The notes: generated by a model from the sequence alone, not told the origin. A DNA stretch of 64,000 nucleotides from Bacillus sp. ISL-7 (GCF_018613065.1 NZ_JAGGQW010000046.1:1-64000); one strand, 5' to 3'. Counted from the first letter of the stretch, positions 8,743 through 17,766 are shown. Translations and numbers: made by a program.

Positions 8743-8949
8743 ATGACAAAGTATTTAGGCCTTCATGAAACATTAGACCTTCATGAATTGTTATCATTTA
8801 AAAATCTTTGCCTAACTAAAGCGACAACGATGAGTGTTTTGGTCCAAGACGAAGAACTGAAGGCAATACTTTCAGGGGATGTCACTACAGGAACCCAGCA
8901 TATACAACAGCTACAGCAGTTTTTGACAGATCGGAGGGAAAAGCAGTGA
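8743..8949 (+). CDS. Small spore-coat-associated protein, second copy
   Basis: A 68-residue paralogue of the YraG-like protein at 8396 on the opposite strand, sharing GLHET-x-x-x-HE-x-L-x-FK. The ATG at 8743 follows GGAGGG with 8 nt spacing; an upstream in-frame ATG at 8719 lacks a ribosome site. The stop overlaps the GTG start of the CotF-like gene at 8946, so the pair is translationally coupled. Confidence 0.75.
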   Translation: MTKYLGLHETLDLHELLSFKNLCLTKATTMSVLVQDEELKAILSGDVTTGTQHIQQLQQFLTDRREKQ

Positions 8950-9263
8950 ATCATTTCATTCAAAATATGATGGGAATGGGCGGAATGACTGACCAAGTCA
9001 TTGCAACTGACTTTCTCATTTCCGCAAAGGCCAGTGTGAGAAATTATGCTGTTGCGATTACGGAGACCGCTACACCAGAATTGAAAGCAGCCTTACGAGC
9101 ACAATTAAATGACGCCATTGCTACACATGAAAAAATAACCAACTTTATGGTAGCAAAGGGTTTTTATCATCCACATGATTTAAGTGAGCAGCTGCAGGTG
9201 GACCTAACGGTGTCAGATACGGCATTAAATCTTGCACAAAAGAAGGAAAATGCCTCGAATTAG
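8946..9263 (+). CDS. CotF-like spore coat protein, second copy
   Basis: A 105-residue CotF-family protein with SAKASVRNYAVAITETATPEL, closely matching the one at 8022 (AVKTGIRNYGFAITETANPEL). The GTG start at 8946 overlaps the upstream stop and is preceded by CGGAGGG. With the preceding small protein it forms a mirror image of the minus-strand pair, suggesting duplication of a two-gene module. It likely corresponds to the yraD/yraE half of the B. subtilis cluster. Confidence 0.8.
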   Translation: MNHFIQNMMGMGGMTDQVIATDFLISAKASVRNYAVAITETATPELKAALRAQLNDAIATHEKITNFMVAKGFYHPHDLSEQLQVDLTVSDTALNLAQKKENASN

Positions 9264-9273
9264 ATTATTAGAA

Positions 9274-9300
9274 AAAGGGAGAACAGTTTGTTCTCCCTTT
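9274..9300. terminator. Bidirectional terminator between convergent units
   Basis: AAAGGGAGAACA (9274-9285) pairs with TGTTCTCCCTTT (9289-9300). A-rich and T-rich flanks let it serve the CotF unit and the convergent acyl-CoA ligase, whose stop codon overlaps the stem. Confidence 0.75.
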
Positions 9301-10798
9301 AAATGACCGTGCTCATTTCCTTTAATTTCTTTTTATCTATTTTTCCCACATGGGTTTTTGGCAGTTCTTCTAAGAAAATGAATCGCTTTGGAATTTTGTA
9401 TCGGCCTAGTTTAGCCGCGCAATAAGGTCTCAATTCTTCCTCTCCTACAGTTGAGGAGTCTTTTAACACAATAAAAGCAGCTACAATTTCTCCCCATTTT
9501 TTATCCGGCAATCCGAGGACTGCGACCTCATCTATGTCTGGGTGTTCCGCGAGCCATTGCTCTATTTCAAGCGGATATACATTCTCCCCGCCGGTGATAA
9601 TCATATCTTTCTTTCGGCCGACAATATAATAGAAGCCTTCTTCATCCCTTTTGGCTAAATCCCCTGTATGAATCCAGCCCTCCATCAACGTTTCCGATGT
9701 TGCTTGTTCATTATTCCAATAAAACGAAAAGGCATGCTTCCCTTTAATTAATAACTCACCAACCTCATTGTTTTCTGCTTCTCGTCCATCTGGTTTTACT
9801 AATTTAATCGAATTAAACAGCATCGGTTTACCGACAGACCCACGTTTTATTTGGGCATCTTCCGGGCTAATATAAAAATTATTCGGCCCTGCTTCCGTTA
9901 ACCCATAACCCTCTTTAAAGGCTAACCCCTTTTTTTGAAAAGAATCATATATTTGTAAAGGACAGGGCGCGGCACCTGATAAAAAGATTTTCATTGTCGG
10001 AAAATCACTGCCTTGAAATTCATCGGTTTGAATGAGCAAATGATACATGGTAGGAACCAAGAGAATAATTGTACAGCGATAACGATTGATGGATTCCACA
10101 GCCTTTTGCCCGGTAAATTGATCGCCTATAACGACAGTCCCACCAATCATAAGGACAGGGATACTAAGCGCATTTATTCCACCCGTATGAAACATCGGTA
10201 AATAATTTACCGTAACATCCTCAGCTGTTAAGCTCCAACTTATTATTGTGTTCATTGCATTCCATAAGATTGACTGATGACTTAACACTACACCCTTAGG
10301 TTTACCGGTTGTTCCCCCTGTATAAATCATCGCCAACGGGTCGGTTTCAATGATTTCTTCTGTAAAACTATCTCTAATTGGATACGAAGAAATTTCAAGA
10401 TAATTTTCCGCGCTAATTAAAAAGGAATTCGGGTAAACGTTGGTTAATTGTTCGTAGATCGTCTCAAATTGCTGATGGATTCCAATTAACACGGGTATAC
10501 AATCCTGCAATATTTCGCTGATCTCATGCTGCGATAAACGCCAATTCAGAGGAACCAAGATAGCTCCTATTTTTCCACAGGCAAATAATAAATCAAAATA
10601 GCTAATATCATTAGGTGATAAAAGGGCAACCCGATCGCCTTTTCTAACACCTAGGGACAGGAGCCAGCTTGCTACAGACTTTGCCCGTGTATTTACTTCT
10701 TTAAACGTCCAAGCTTGGTTTGTTTTTTCATCTATAATTGCATCCTTTTCCGGAGATAATCTTGCTCTACTATCAAGCCAATCCAGTTCCCACCTCAC
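9299..10798 (-). CDS. AMP-forming acyl-CoA ligase
   Basis: A 499-residue member of the adenylate-forming (ANL) superfamily. It has the P-loop YTGGTTGKPKGVVLSH (about 159-174), the A5-type motif GYGLTEAGPN, a TGD motif in WIHTGDLAKRD, the hinge VGRKKDMIITGGENVYPLEIE and the catalytic lysine near the C-terminus in THVGKIDKKKL. It activates a carboxylic acid to its CoA thioester; the class (fatty, aromatic or o-succinylbenzoate-like) cannot be told by eye. It starts at GTG after AAGGAGCG. It is the last gene of the minus-strand operon led by the Liv-type importer, so the imported solute or a product of it is the probable substrate. Confidence 0.85.
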   Translation of the reverse strand: MRWELDWLDSRARLSPEKDAIIDEKTNQAWTFKEVNTRAKSVASWLLSLGVRKGDRVALLSPNDISYFDLLFACGKIGAILVPLNWRLSQHEISEILQDCIPVLIGIHQQFETIYEQLTNVYPNSFLISAENYLEISSYPIRDSFTEEIIETDPLAMIYTGGTTGKPKGVVLSHQSILWNAMNTIISWSLTAEDVTVNYLPMFHTGGINALSIPVLMIGGTVVIGDQFTGQKAVESINRYRCTIILLVPTMYHLLIQTDEFQGSDFPTMKIFLSGAAPCPLQIYDSFQKKGLAFKEGYGLTEAGPNNFYISPEDAQIKRGSVGKPMLFNSIKLVKPDGREAENNEVGELLIKGKHAFSFYWNNEQATSETLMEGWIHTGDLAKRDEEGFYYIVGRKKDMIITGGENVYPLEIEQWLAEHPDIDEVAVLGLPDKKWGEIVAAFIVLKDSSTVGEEELRPYCAAKLGRYKIPKRFIFLEELPKTHVGKIDKKKLKEMSTVI

Positions 10799-10911
10799 CG
10801 AATAATCGCTCCTTCACTACTAGATGCAACTATCTTACTTATTTCCGGTTACAAGGGAGTTACATAATCAGACTCTAATATCGGATATGAATGGTTATCG
10901 ACACATTTTTC

Positions 10912-11808
10912 TTAAACATCACTATCTATAAATTGTGTAATTGCGTTTACTAACTGTGGAAGATCATCCACCAATGGGGAGTGACCACAATTCTTTAACT
11001 CAATAAACCTAGCTTTTTCCCCTAGGTCCTCAAGTAATTCCTTCGTCATGTCTCCAGTTACCACAAAATCACGGTCTCCGCTTAGTACCAGTACTGGTAC
11101 CGTAATATCATCTACTTTCCCATTTCCTTCAACAAGTCCATTATGATGGTGGCTAATATTAAACGTGTTATTGGAATGATGCACCTCAGCTAAGTTCCGC
11201 TGGGTTCTCATATCCTGAACATACTCATCATAAAGGTCAGGTGCAGGCTGATTGTGAGTATAGATAACAGCGTTCCAAATGAGCTTCAATAATTCAGTGT
11301 TATTCGTGTCATAGGCAGTCTGGACAGGAATAGTTTTAGTAACATCCCTTTTAATCTCTTCATGTAACGCAAATCTCCTCGGCTCATCATTTTCATTTAA
11401 TTTCCCGTCAAATGGATAGCCACGGGTGGATTCAGATGCTAACAAAATAAGTTTGTTTGCGTACCCAGGGTAATCTGCGACAAACTGCATGGCAACCGCA
11501 CCGCCGGTTGACCATCCAACAACCGCAAAATCCTTTAAGCCTATTTCATCAACAAACAGCTTTACATCATCTGAAAAATCTTTTATAGACATCACTAGAT
11601 TGGTATAGGTTGAACCGCCAAATCCTCGTAAGTCAACCGCATATAGTTTATATTTGGCATCCAAATTCTCAAGCACCAAATCCCAGTGCTTCGATGAAGT
11701 CATATTTCCGTGGATTAACAAAACTTTTATTTCTCCTCCAGCCCTTTCCCGATAAGTAAGTGTTTCGCCATTTGTAAGTTTAGCTTCCTTTAATGTCACA
11801 TTAATCAT
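10912..11808 (-). CDS. Alpha/beta-fold hydrolase
   Basis: A 298-residue alpha/beta hydrolase: oxyanion segment LLIHGNMTSSKHW, nucleophile elbow GWSTGGA, acid in VLSGDRDFV and catalytic His in NCGHSPLVDD. The frame extends upstream into the KASIII gene, but the ATG at 11808 begins 10 nt after that gene stops and matches family N-termini. It acts in the cytosol (no signal peptide), hydrolysing an ester or thioester or cleaving a C-C bond. In this operon a release or ring/chain-cleavage step before or after CoA activation is plausible but unproven. Confidence 0.85.
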   Translation of the reverse strand: MINVTLKEAKLTNGETLTYRERAGGEIKVLLIHGNMTSSKHWDLVLENLDAKYKLYAVDLRGFGGSTYTNLVMSIKDFSDDVKLFVDEIGLKDFAVVGWSTGGAVAMQFVADYPGYANKLILLASESTRGYPFDGKLNENDEPRRFALHEEIKRDVTKTIPVQTAYDTNNTELLKLIWNAVIYTHNQPAPDLYDEYVQDMRTQRNLAEVHHSNNTFNISHHHNGLVEGNGKVDDITVPVLVLSGDRDFVVTGDMTKELLEDLGEKARFIELKNCGHSPLVDDLPQLVNAITQFIDSDV

Positions 11809-11818
11809 CCTGATCAAC

Positions 11819-12823
11819 CTACCCCCATTTAATAGTAGTAGCTCCCCACGCATAGCCAATTCCAGCACTAACTAAAACGACAACATCGCCTTCTTTAACT
11901 TTTCCATCTGATAAGGCCAACTCCAAGGACAATATCTGATCAATTTGCCCGATATGACCATAATCTTCTAGATAAATAGACTGCTTCTCGGACAAACCCA
12001 GTTCATTTAAAACATATTCATGTGCGGACTTTTTCATGTGAAGGATACCAAGATAAGAAATATCCTTCTCGCTAAACTCACTTTTCCTTAAAGATTCACG
12101 AATGACCTTTAGAAAATTATTCATTGATTTCTGTTCGAGGCGCTCCTTCATACCTTCTGGATCGAGAACATCGAGCTTATTAAGCCGCTGAGCTATAGCC
12201 TCTTTTGTAATGGGGTTCTTAGTCCCTCCGGAAACAACGACGACGTCATCTGAAAAAGAACCATCAGTAATTATATCCGTTTCCATTAATAGGTTTTCGT
12301 TATGGCCACTTTTTAAAAGTATGGCTCCACCACCAGCACCGAGATTAAACATGAAACGGGTCCTTGGATTGTCGTAATCAATGAAATCCACATTCCGATA
12401 CCCACCTGCGAGAAGAACCGTTTGAATACCTGGATCAGCAATCATCATAGATTTTGCTACTTTTAATGCCATGACAGTTGTCCCGCATCTTAAGGCAACA
12501 TCAAATGCCCATGCATTCAAAGCTCCAACTGCTTCTTGAAGTTTAATACCAGCGGTCCACAGAGGGTACTCCTTATGTTCCTCACCAATATAAATGACAA
12601 GGTCAATCTCCATTGGATCGATTGCTGCTTTAGCAATAGCTTGTTTTGCAGCGACGATCCCCATTTCACACGTATGGTCTTCCGGTCCAGGGATATACTT
12701 TTTCTTTATGCCCATTTTTTCTTCAACAACTGAAACAGGGATATCGGCCATTTCTGCAATCTCTTTTCCAGTCAAAAATTGTTCAGGCAAATAAATGCCC
12801 GTGCTTAGGATCCCGATTTGCAA
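11819..12823 (-). CDS. KASIII-like condensing enzyme (FabH-like thiolase fold)
   Basis: A 334-residue thiolase-fold protein of the FabH/KASIII group. The nucleophile is Cys113 (DVALRCGTTVMAL), and a candidate catalytic His262 lies in GILHMKKSAHEY at the position of the FabH HQAN histidine. The third FabH residue, Asn in NYGNTSAAS, is replaced: here the segment reads EDYGHIGQIDQ, with His290. The oxyanion Gly-rich LGAGGGAILL is present. The enzyme therefore probably does not act as a housekeeping FabH. It lies between a 59-residue gene and the hydrolase in the Liv-type operon, which suggests Claisen-type condensation or cleavage of an acyl-CoA in a catabolic or specialised pathway. Confidence 0.8.
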   Translation of the reverse strand: MQIGILSTGIYLPEQFLTGKEIAEMADIPVSVVEEKMGIKKKYIPGPEDHTCEMGIVAAKQAIAKAAIDPMEIDLVIYIGEEHKEYPLWTAGIKLQEAVGALNAWAFDVALRCGTTVMALKVAKSMMIADPGIQTVLLAGGYRNVDFIDYDNPRTRFMFNLGAGGGAILLKSGHNENLLMETDIITDGSFSDDVVVVSGGTKNPITKEAIAQRLNKLDVLDPEGMKERLEQKSMNNFLKVIRESLRKSEFSEKDISYLGILHMKKSAHEYVLNELGLSEKQSIYLEDYGHIGQIDQILSLELALSDGKVKEGDVVVLVSAGIGYAWGATTIKWG

Positions 12824-12841
12824 AGCTAATCACCTACCTCT

Positions 12842-13021
12842 CTATGCTTTTTCCGCCATAGCCTTCATAAAAATCAGCGCTTCTTCAATTGATTCAAATA
12901 ATGTTTCTTTGTCTTCTTGAACATGGGTAACTTTTATTCTCCATTGTTTCTCGCCTGTTTCCTTTTCAAAAGCGGCCAACTGAAACCGAACAACAAAAGA
13001 AGCAATTTGATTTAGCTCCAT
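12842..13021 (-). CDS. Small 59-residue protein in the Liv/KASIII operon
   Basis: The reading frame encodes 59 residues beginning MELNQIASFVVRFQL and ending EALIFMKAMAEKA. A strong site AGGGAGGAAGGA precedes the ATG. It starts 12 nt after the LivM-like gene and stops 18 nt before the KASIII-like gene, so it is clearly an operon member. There is no signal peptide, membrane segment or recognisable motif; it is mixed alpha/beta in character and acidic at the C-terminus. I do not recognise a family. It could be an accessory subunit of the condensing enzyme, by position only. Confidence 0.75.
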   Translation of the reverse strand: MELNQIASFVVRFQLAAFEKETGEKQWRIKVTHVQEDKETLFESIEEALIFMKAMAEKA

Positions 13022-13033
13022 TCCTTCCTCCCT

Positions 13034-14032
13034 CTATCCCGCCAATTTCCCCTCTTTTTTTGCGGATGGTTGTTTTTTTCTTTTCCATGAAAGCGTACTC
13101 AACGTACCAACAATTCCACGAGGGAAAAACATAACCACCAAGATATAAATTATCCCGAAGAAGATTATCCAACGCTCAAAAATCCAATGCTCTTTCGCTA
13201 ATTCTGTCAGCCAATCATGAGCAAATTCAATTAATCCTGCCCCGATAATTGCCCCAATTAATGTTCCAACCCCGCCAATGATCGTCATTAATAAGGCGTC
13301 TAAGGTGAGATCCATTGAGAACACACTCGTATTCACAAATCGGAGCGAAATCGCATATAAAATCCCTGCAACACCCGCCAGTACTCCAGATACAACACTT
13401 GCGGCAATTTTATAATGAAGAACATGATACCCTAATGATTCCGTTCTCTGCTCATTTTCCCTAATTGCCTGCAACACGCGTCCCAACGGTGAATTGGTAA
13501 ATCGCTTCAGGATGAGAAAAACGGCAACCATAACAATAAGACTGAGGAGATAAAAATTAGTTCGGTCAATAAACAATTCTGGGACCCGAAAAGTGAACCC
13601 ATCATTTCCATAGGTCAAGGTCCGCCACTTTTCCGCTAGAACGAGGAAAAGGCCAGATAAAGATAGGGTTAGCATAGCGTAAAAATGGCTTTTCAAACGT
13701 AGTGTAAGCAACCCAACAATGAAGCTGACCACAGCTGTAAGCACAATTGTTGTTAAGACTGCCAGTAAGAAGAAAATAAGCGTTGGTTCAAATCGTTTCA
13801 TAAAAATGCCCATAGAATAAGCCCCAATTCCAAAAAACATGGCATGCCCAAAGGAAACGATTCCCGTAAAGCCCAATAAGAGGTCATAGCTCATCGCAAA
13901 AATTGAAAACACAAACACTTGTGTTAACAAAATCAATAGGTTTCTAGATTCATAAACAAAAGGTAATAGCAGCAGAAAAGCGGCGACGACTAAAAATATC
14001 GCTGTCATTCTATTCCCTTGAATAAATCTCAA
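13034..14032 (-). CDS. Branched-chain amino acid-type ABC permease (LivM-like)
   Basis: A 332-residue permease with about eight to ten membrane segments and the LivM-type motifs YDLLLGFTGIVSFGHAMFFG near residue 50 and GGVGTLIGAIIGA in the coupling region. I place the start at TTG 14032, which follows AAGGGGTG with 8 nt spacing and lies 7 nt after the LivH-like stop. A longer frame to 14086 would run into that gene. It pairs with the LivH-like permease. The Liv family imports branched amino acids but also urea, amides and aromatic or other carboxylates, so the substrate is open. Confidence 0.88.
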   Translation of the reverse strand: MRFIQGNRMTAIFLVVAAFLLLLPFVYESRNLLILLTQVFVFSIFAMSYDLLLGFTGIVSFGHAMFFGIGAYSMGIFMKRFEPTLIFFLLAVLTTIVLTAVVSFIVGLLTLRLKSHFYAMLTLSLSGLFLVLAEKWRTLTYGNDGFTFRVPELFIDRTNFYLLSLIVMVAVFLILKRFTNSPLGRVLQAIRENEQRTESLGYHVLHYKIAASVVSGVLAGVAGILYAISLRFVNTSVFSMDLTLDALLMTIIGGVGTLIGAIIGAGLIEFAHDWLTELAKEHWIFERWIIFFGIIYILVVMFFPRGIVGTLSTLSWKRKKQPSAKKEGKLAG

Positions 14033-14039
14033 TGTATTT

Positions 14040-14900
14040 TCACCCCTTCGCTCCAAATAAACCCTGCGGCCGAATAATAAGGACAATTGCCATTAGGAGC
14101 ATATTAACTGCCAGTGAGAGGTCCGGGACATAATAGGCCATAAAAGAACCGGAAAGCCCTACTAAGATGGCGGCTAAAACGGAGCCCTTAAAATTGCCCA
14201 TCCCCCCAATGACGACAACAATGAACGCTAAAATGGCAAACTCCATTCCCATACCCGCATGGATTACTCCCGAATATGGTCCAAGGAGGACACCACCTAG
14301 AGCAGCCATTCCGGCACCAATCATAAACACAAACATAAATACCCTTTGAATATTGATTCCAAGCGCCTGAACCATTTCTTTATTCATGACGCCAGCTCGG
14401 ACCACTAGACCAATTTTGGTCTTTTTGAGTAAAAATTGAACGCCGGTAAAAATGAGAAATCCCACAAAAATGATAAAGACTCGATACTTAATAATAATGA
14501 CGCCGCCAAGCTCCCAGCTTCCTTTTAAATAATCGGGGGGAGATGCGGTTATTTGATTAGGACCCCAAATGACTTTCAGCATTTCGGATAAAACCAGCAT
14601 TAAACCAAGAGTAATTAATATTTGCTGGACATGATTTCCATACACCGGTTTAATGATCCACTTTTCGGTAATAATCCCTAACAGGAATCCTGTTAGGATG
14701 GCGCCAATAATTCCAATCATAAAGCTGCCTGTTTTCGAGTAAATCCAAAGACCACTATAAGCTCCCCAGGCAAATAACCCGCCATGAGCAAAATTCAGCA
14801 CGTCCATCAAACCAAAAATGAGGGTTAAACCGGCGGCTAATAAAAAAATCAGCATCCCTGTTGCCAAGCCATTTAAGGTTAAATTCATGAGTAATTCCAC
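14040..14900 (-). CDS. Branched-chain amino acid-type ABC permease (LivH-like)
   Basis: A 286-residue permease with about eight hydrophobic segments and LivH signatures AGLTLIFGLMDVLNFAHGG (about 22-40) and VVVIGGMGNFKGSVLAA in the coupling helix. The GTG start follows AAGGGGGA. It forms the transmembrane pair with the LivM-like protein; their genes are separated by 7 nt. Confidence 0.9.
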   Translation of the reverse strand: MELLMNLTLNGLATGMLIFLLAAGLTLIFGLMDVLNFAHGGLFAWGAYSGLWIYSKTGSFMIGIIGAILTGFLLGIITEKWIIKPVYGNHVQQILITLGLMLVLSEMLKVIWGPNQITASPPDYLKGSWELGGVIIIKYRVFIIFVGFLIFTGVQFLLKKTKIGLVVRAGVMNKEMVQALGINIQRVFMFVFMIGAGMAALGGVLLGPYSGVIHAGMGMEFAILAFIVVVIGGMGNFKGSVLAAILVGLSGSFMAYYVPDLSLAVNMLLMAIVLIIRPQGLFGAKG

Positions 14901-14918
14901 AAAGATGTTCCCCCTTCC

Positions 14919-15626
14919 TTACGCAATCCCTAAATATTTTCGTTTCATTTCTTCATCTTCTTTTAATTGCTTCATTGTTCCCTGACTTACAGTTCTTCCA
15001 TCATCGATAATATAAAAGCAATCACCAATCGTGCTTGCCATCATGAAATTTTGTTCCACTAACACAATGGTGGTTTGATCTTTCATTTGTAAAATAGATT
15101 CCATCACCTTCTCAACCACGATGGGGGCCAAGCCTTTACTAGGCTCGTCAATTAACAAGAGCTCGTTTTCATTTACATAGGCTCTGGCAATCGAAAGCAT
15201 TTGTTTTTGCCCTCCGCTTAAAAGGCCGCCTGGTTTTTTCCAAAACTTTTTCAAGTCTGGAAACAACTCTAAAATCGAATCCATCCTTTTAGCCGTTTCT
15301 TCATTTTCTTTCTGAATCGCCACGCGCATATTTTCCTCTACGGTTAAACCTGCAAAAATCCCTTGATCTTCGGGGACATAGCCGATACCCTTTTTAGCAA
15401 TGGTATAGGTGGGCAGTGTTTGTATTGTTTCTCCTTTAAAAGCAATACTTCCCTTCGAAGCTGGATTTAGTCCCATAATGGTTCGTAATGTCGTCGTTTT
15501 TCCTGCTCCATTTCTTCCAAGCAGTACCGTTACTTCGCCTTTTTTCACATCAAAGGAAACACCTTGTAGAATATGGTATTGACCAATATGCGTTTCTACT
15601 TGATCAAGCTTCAACAGGTCGTTCAT
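14919..15626 (-). CDS. ABC transporter ATP-binding protein (LivF-like)
   Basis: A 235-residue ATPase: Walker A GRNGAGKTT, Q-loop region VPEDQGIFAGLTVEENM, signature LLSGGQKQM, Walker B LLLIDEPSKGLAP and H-loop region. The ATG at 15626 follows TAGGAGGTC; its first bases overlap the end of the LivG-like gene by 23 bp. It powers the importer together with the LivG-like ATPase. Confidence 0.92.
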   Translation of the reverse strand: MNDLLKLDQVETHIGQYHILQGVSFDVKKGEVTVLLGRNGAGKTTTLRTIMGLNPASKGSIAFKGETIQTLPTYTIAKKGIGYVPEDQGIFAGLTVEENMRVAIQKENEETAKRMDSILELFPDLKKFWKKPGGLLSGGQKQMLSIARAYVNENELLLIDEPSKGLAPIVVEKVMESILQMKDQTTIVLVEQNFMMASTIGDCFYIIDDGRTVSQGTMKQLKEDEEMKRKYLGIA

Positions 15627-16377
15627 CAAAATGACCTCCTAAATAGGCAGACTGAACGGTTTCATTTTTCATGATTTCTTCAGGAGTTCCGTCTGCTAGC
15701 AGTTTTCCATTAAATAACACCATCACTGAATCCGATAGATCCAAAATCATATCCATTTTGTGTTCAATCAGGACAATCGTCCGGTTCGCTTGTTCTTTTA
15801 TTTTCTTAATAACTTCTAATATCGCTGGAACTTCTTCAAGCGACATCCCCGCTGTTGGCTCATCTAATAAAAGTACTTCAGTTTCAAGAGCCAGCAGCAT
15901 CGCAATTTCAAGCTTCCGCTTTTCCCCATGTGCGAGGTTACTTGCTAGTGAATTCTTTTTTTCATCTAATAGGACCAATTTCAGCCACTCAAGCGCCTTT
16001 TCTTCAAATACCCGGTACTTTTTATAGTGGAAAAACATTTGGTAACGAATTCCTGCTTGCGATTGAACGGCTAACCTGACATTTTCTAAGACTGTTAGAT
16101 TTGGAAAGACATTAGTGATTTGAAAAGAACGGCCGATTCCCACCCTTGTTCGATTCGTAGATGAAAATTTCGTAATATCTTTACCGCGGTAATATATTTT
16201 TCCTTTAGTAGGGTTTAATTGTCCGCTTAACAGGTTGAAAAAGGTTGTTTTCCCGGCCCCATTTGGTCCTATAATTGATTTGAAGTGTTTTTCAGGAACG
16301 GAAATACTGACGGAATCCACTGCAGTATGACCGCCAAACGTAATTGATAAATCATCGGTTTCAATAAGTGTAGACAT
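15604..16377 (-). CDS. ABC transporter ATP-binding protein (LivG-like)
   Basis: A 257-residue ATPase with Walker A GPNGAGKTT, the LivG-type GRSFQITNVFPNLTVLENV, signature NLAHGEKRKLEIAM, Walker B VLLLDEPTAGMS and switch histidine IVLIEHKM. The usual LSGG signature is LAHG, as is common in LivG proteins. The ATG at 16377 follows AGGTGG with 8 nt spacing; two upstream GTG codons overlap that site. Confidence 0.92.
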   Translation of the reverse strand: MSTLIETDDLSITFGGHTAVDSVSISVPEKHFKSIIGPNGAGKTTFFNLLSGQLNPTKGKIYYRGKDITKFSSTNRTRVGIGRSFQITNVFPNLTVLENVRLAVQSQAGIRYQMFFHYKKYRVFEEKALEWLKLVLLDEKKNSLASNLAHGEKRKLEIAMLLALETEVLLLDEPTAGMSLEEVPAILEVIKKIKEQANRTIVLIEHKMDMILDLSDSVMVLFNGKLLADGTPEEIMKNETVQSAYLGGHFDERPVEA

Positions 16378-16415
16378 TCGTTTCACCACCTAAGTTCTTA
16401 GCATAAAATAAGGAA

Positions 16416-16450
16416 GAGGGTGACCAGCAATTTATGTCGGTCAAACCCTC
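16416..16450 (-). other. Intercistronic hairpin after the LivK-like gene
   Basis: GAGGGTGACC (16416-16425) pairs imperfectly with GGTCAAACCCTC (16439-16450). It lies between the binding-protein gene and the first ATPase gene, with no T tract on the minus strand. Such hairpins commonly stabilise binding-protein mRNA or lower downstream expression. Confidence 0.5.
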
Positions 16451-16481
16451 GTCATTTTTTATCAGTTGAGATGACTTTAAC

Positions 16482-17714
16482 TTATTTATTCCGTATTGGC
16501 GGTGCAGTTTCTTCAGGAGATAGCTCCCTGATCAGTACTGGGACCGGGTATGGAACACCATCTTTTTTCTCTAGCTTAATTGCATACAAGGTTTGCAGTG
16601 CCTGGTGATCTTCTGGTCGGTAAGTCATCTTTCCTTTCGGTGTTTCAAAGGTCATACCTTCCATGGTTTCGATTAATTTATCAGCATCTGCAGAACCTTC
16701 CGTTTTCTTCAATGCCTCTACAATCGAAATAGCAGCACTCATCCCCCCTGGGGTAAATAAATCAGGAACTTCGTTGTTAAATCTCTTCTTATGTTTCGCT
16801 ACAAGCCAGTCGTTAATTTTATTTTTCGGCAGGTCATGATAATAAACAGTAAAACCTTCCATCCCAATCAACGGCTCCATTGTTGATAAAGCAGCAATAT
16901 CCGGGGCCCCAGTCGAAATTTTGATTCCTTTTTCTTGAACCTTCATATCGGACAATTGTTTCCAAGGGGAGTTTGCTCCTGCCCATACCACAAATAAGTA
17001 ATCAGGTTTTGAGTCAACAATTTTTTGAATATTAGAAGTAAAATCTGTCGCTGCTGGATCCGCATATTCTTCCTTTACGATTTCAGCACCCAGCTTTTGG
17101 GCGGCTTCTTTAAAGGCAGCAACGCCATCACGACCAAACGAATAATCCGGAGCAAGTGTCGCTATTTTCACTCCTTTTTTTGCAATCGCTGCAGCACCTG
17201 CTACGGCATCTTGAGAAGAGTTACGTGCTGAACGGAACATATACTTATTAAACTCTGAACCTGTAATGCTATCAGCTGCTGCAGGTTCAACTACCATTAT
17301 CTTTTGATATTCTTCAGCGAGCGGTAAGACGGCCAAGGTATCCGCAGAACTGGAGGATCCAACAAGGAAATCTACCTTATCTTCCTCTAAAAGCTTTGTT
17401 GCTTTCTGCACAGCTACTTCCGGCTTCGTTTCTGTATCTTCCACAATGAATTCGATTTTTCTTCCAGCAACCTCCAATTTACCTTCTGTTGCATAATCAA
17501 GGCCTAGCTCAAAACCTCTTAAGGTTTGCTTTCCATAGGCTTCTAAAGCCCCAGTTTTGGAGGCAAGCACGCCAATTTTGATTGGATTTTTATTTTCCGA
17601 ACCACCATTGTCTTTTGAGTCTGATGATGATTGATCTGAACTGCATGCACTGGCAAACATCATCACAAAAATAAGTAAACCTAAAATTGCCCATTTCCCT
17701 CTATTACCCTTCAC
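16482..17714 (-). CDS. ABC substrate-binding lipoprotein (LivK-like)
   Basis: A 410-residue type I periplasmic-binding protein. A lipoprotein signal ends at ASAC (Cys24), followed by a Ser/Asp-rich linker. The mature part starts KIGVLASKTGALEAYGKQTLRG and has the two-lobe Peripla_BP_6 architecture. The GTG start follows AAGGGGG. It is first in the minus-strand operon, directly behind a promoter with SARP-like direct repeats. It captures the solute outside the membrane; the ligand is unknown and need not be an amino acid, given the acyl-CoA and thiolase-fold enzymes in the same operon. Confidence 0.9.
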   Translation of the reverse strand: MKGNRGKWAILGLLIFVMMFASACSSDQSSSDSKDNGGSENKNPIKIGVLASKTGALEAYGKQTLRGFELGLDYATEGKLEVAGRKIEFIVEDTETKPEVAVQKATKLLEEDKVDFLVGSSSSADTLAVLPLAEEYQKIMVVEPAAADSITGSEFNKYMFRSARNSSQDAVAGAAAIAKKGVKIATLAPDYSFGRDGVAAFKEAAQKLGAEIVKEEYADPAATDFTSNIQKIVDSKPDYLFVVWAGANSPWKQLSDMKVQEKGIKISTGAPDIAALSTMEPLIGMEGFTVYYHDLPKNKINDWLVAKHKKRFNNEVPDLFTPGGMSAAISIVEALKKTEGSADADKLIETMEGMTFETPKGKMTYRPEDHQALQTLYAIKLEKKDGVPYPVPVLIRELSPEETAPPIRNK

Positions 17715-17766
17715 TCTTTTTCCCCCTTAAAATGTTTAATATCAAAATGGCATAGCTTTGATTTTA

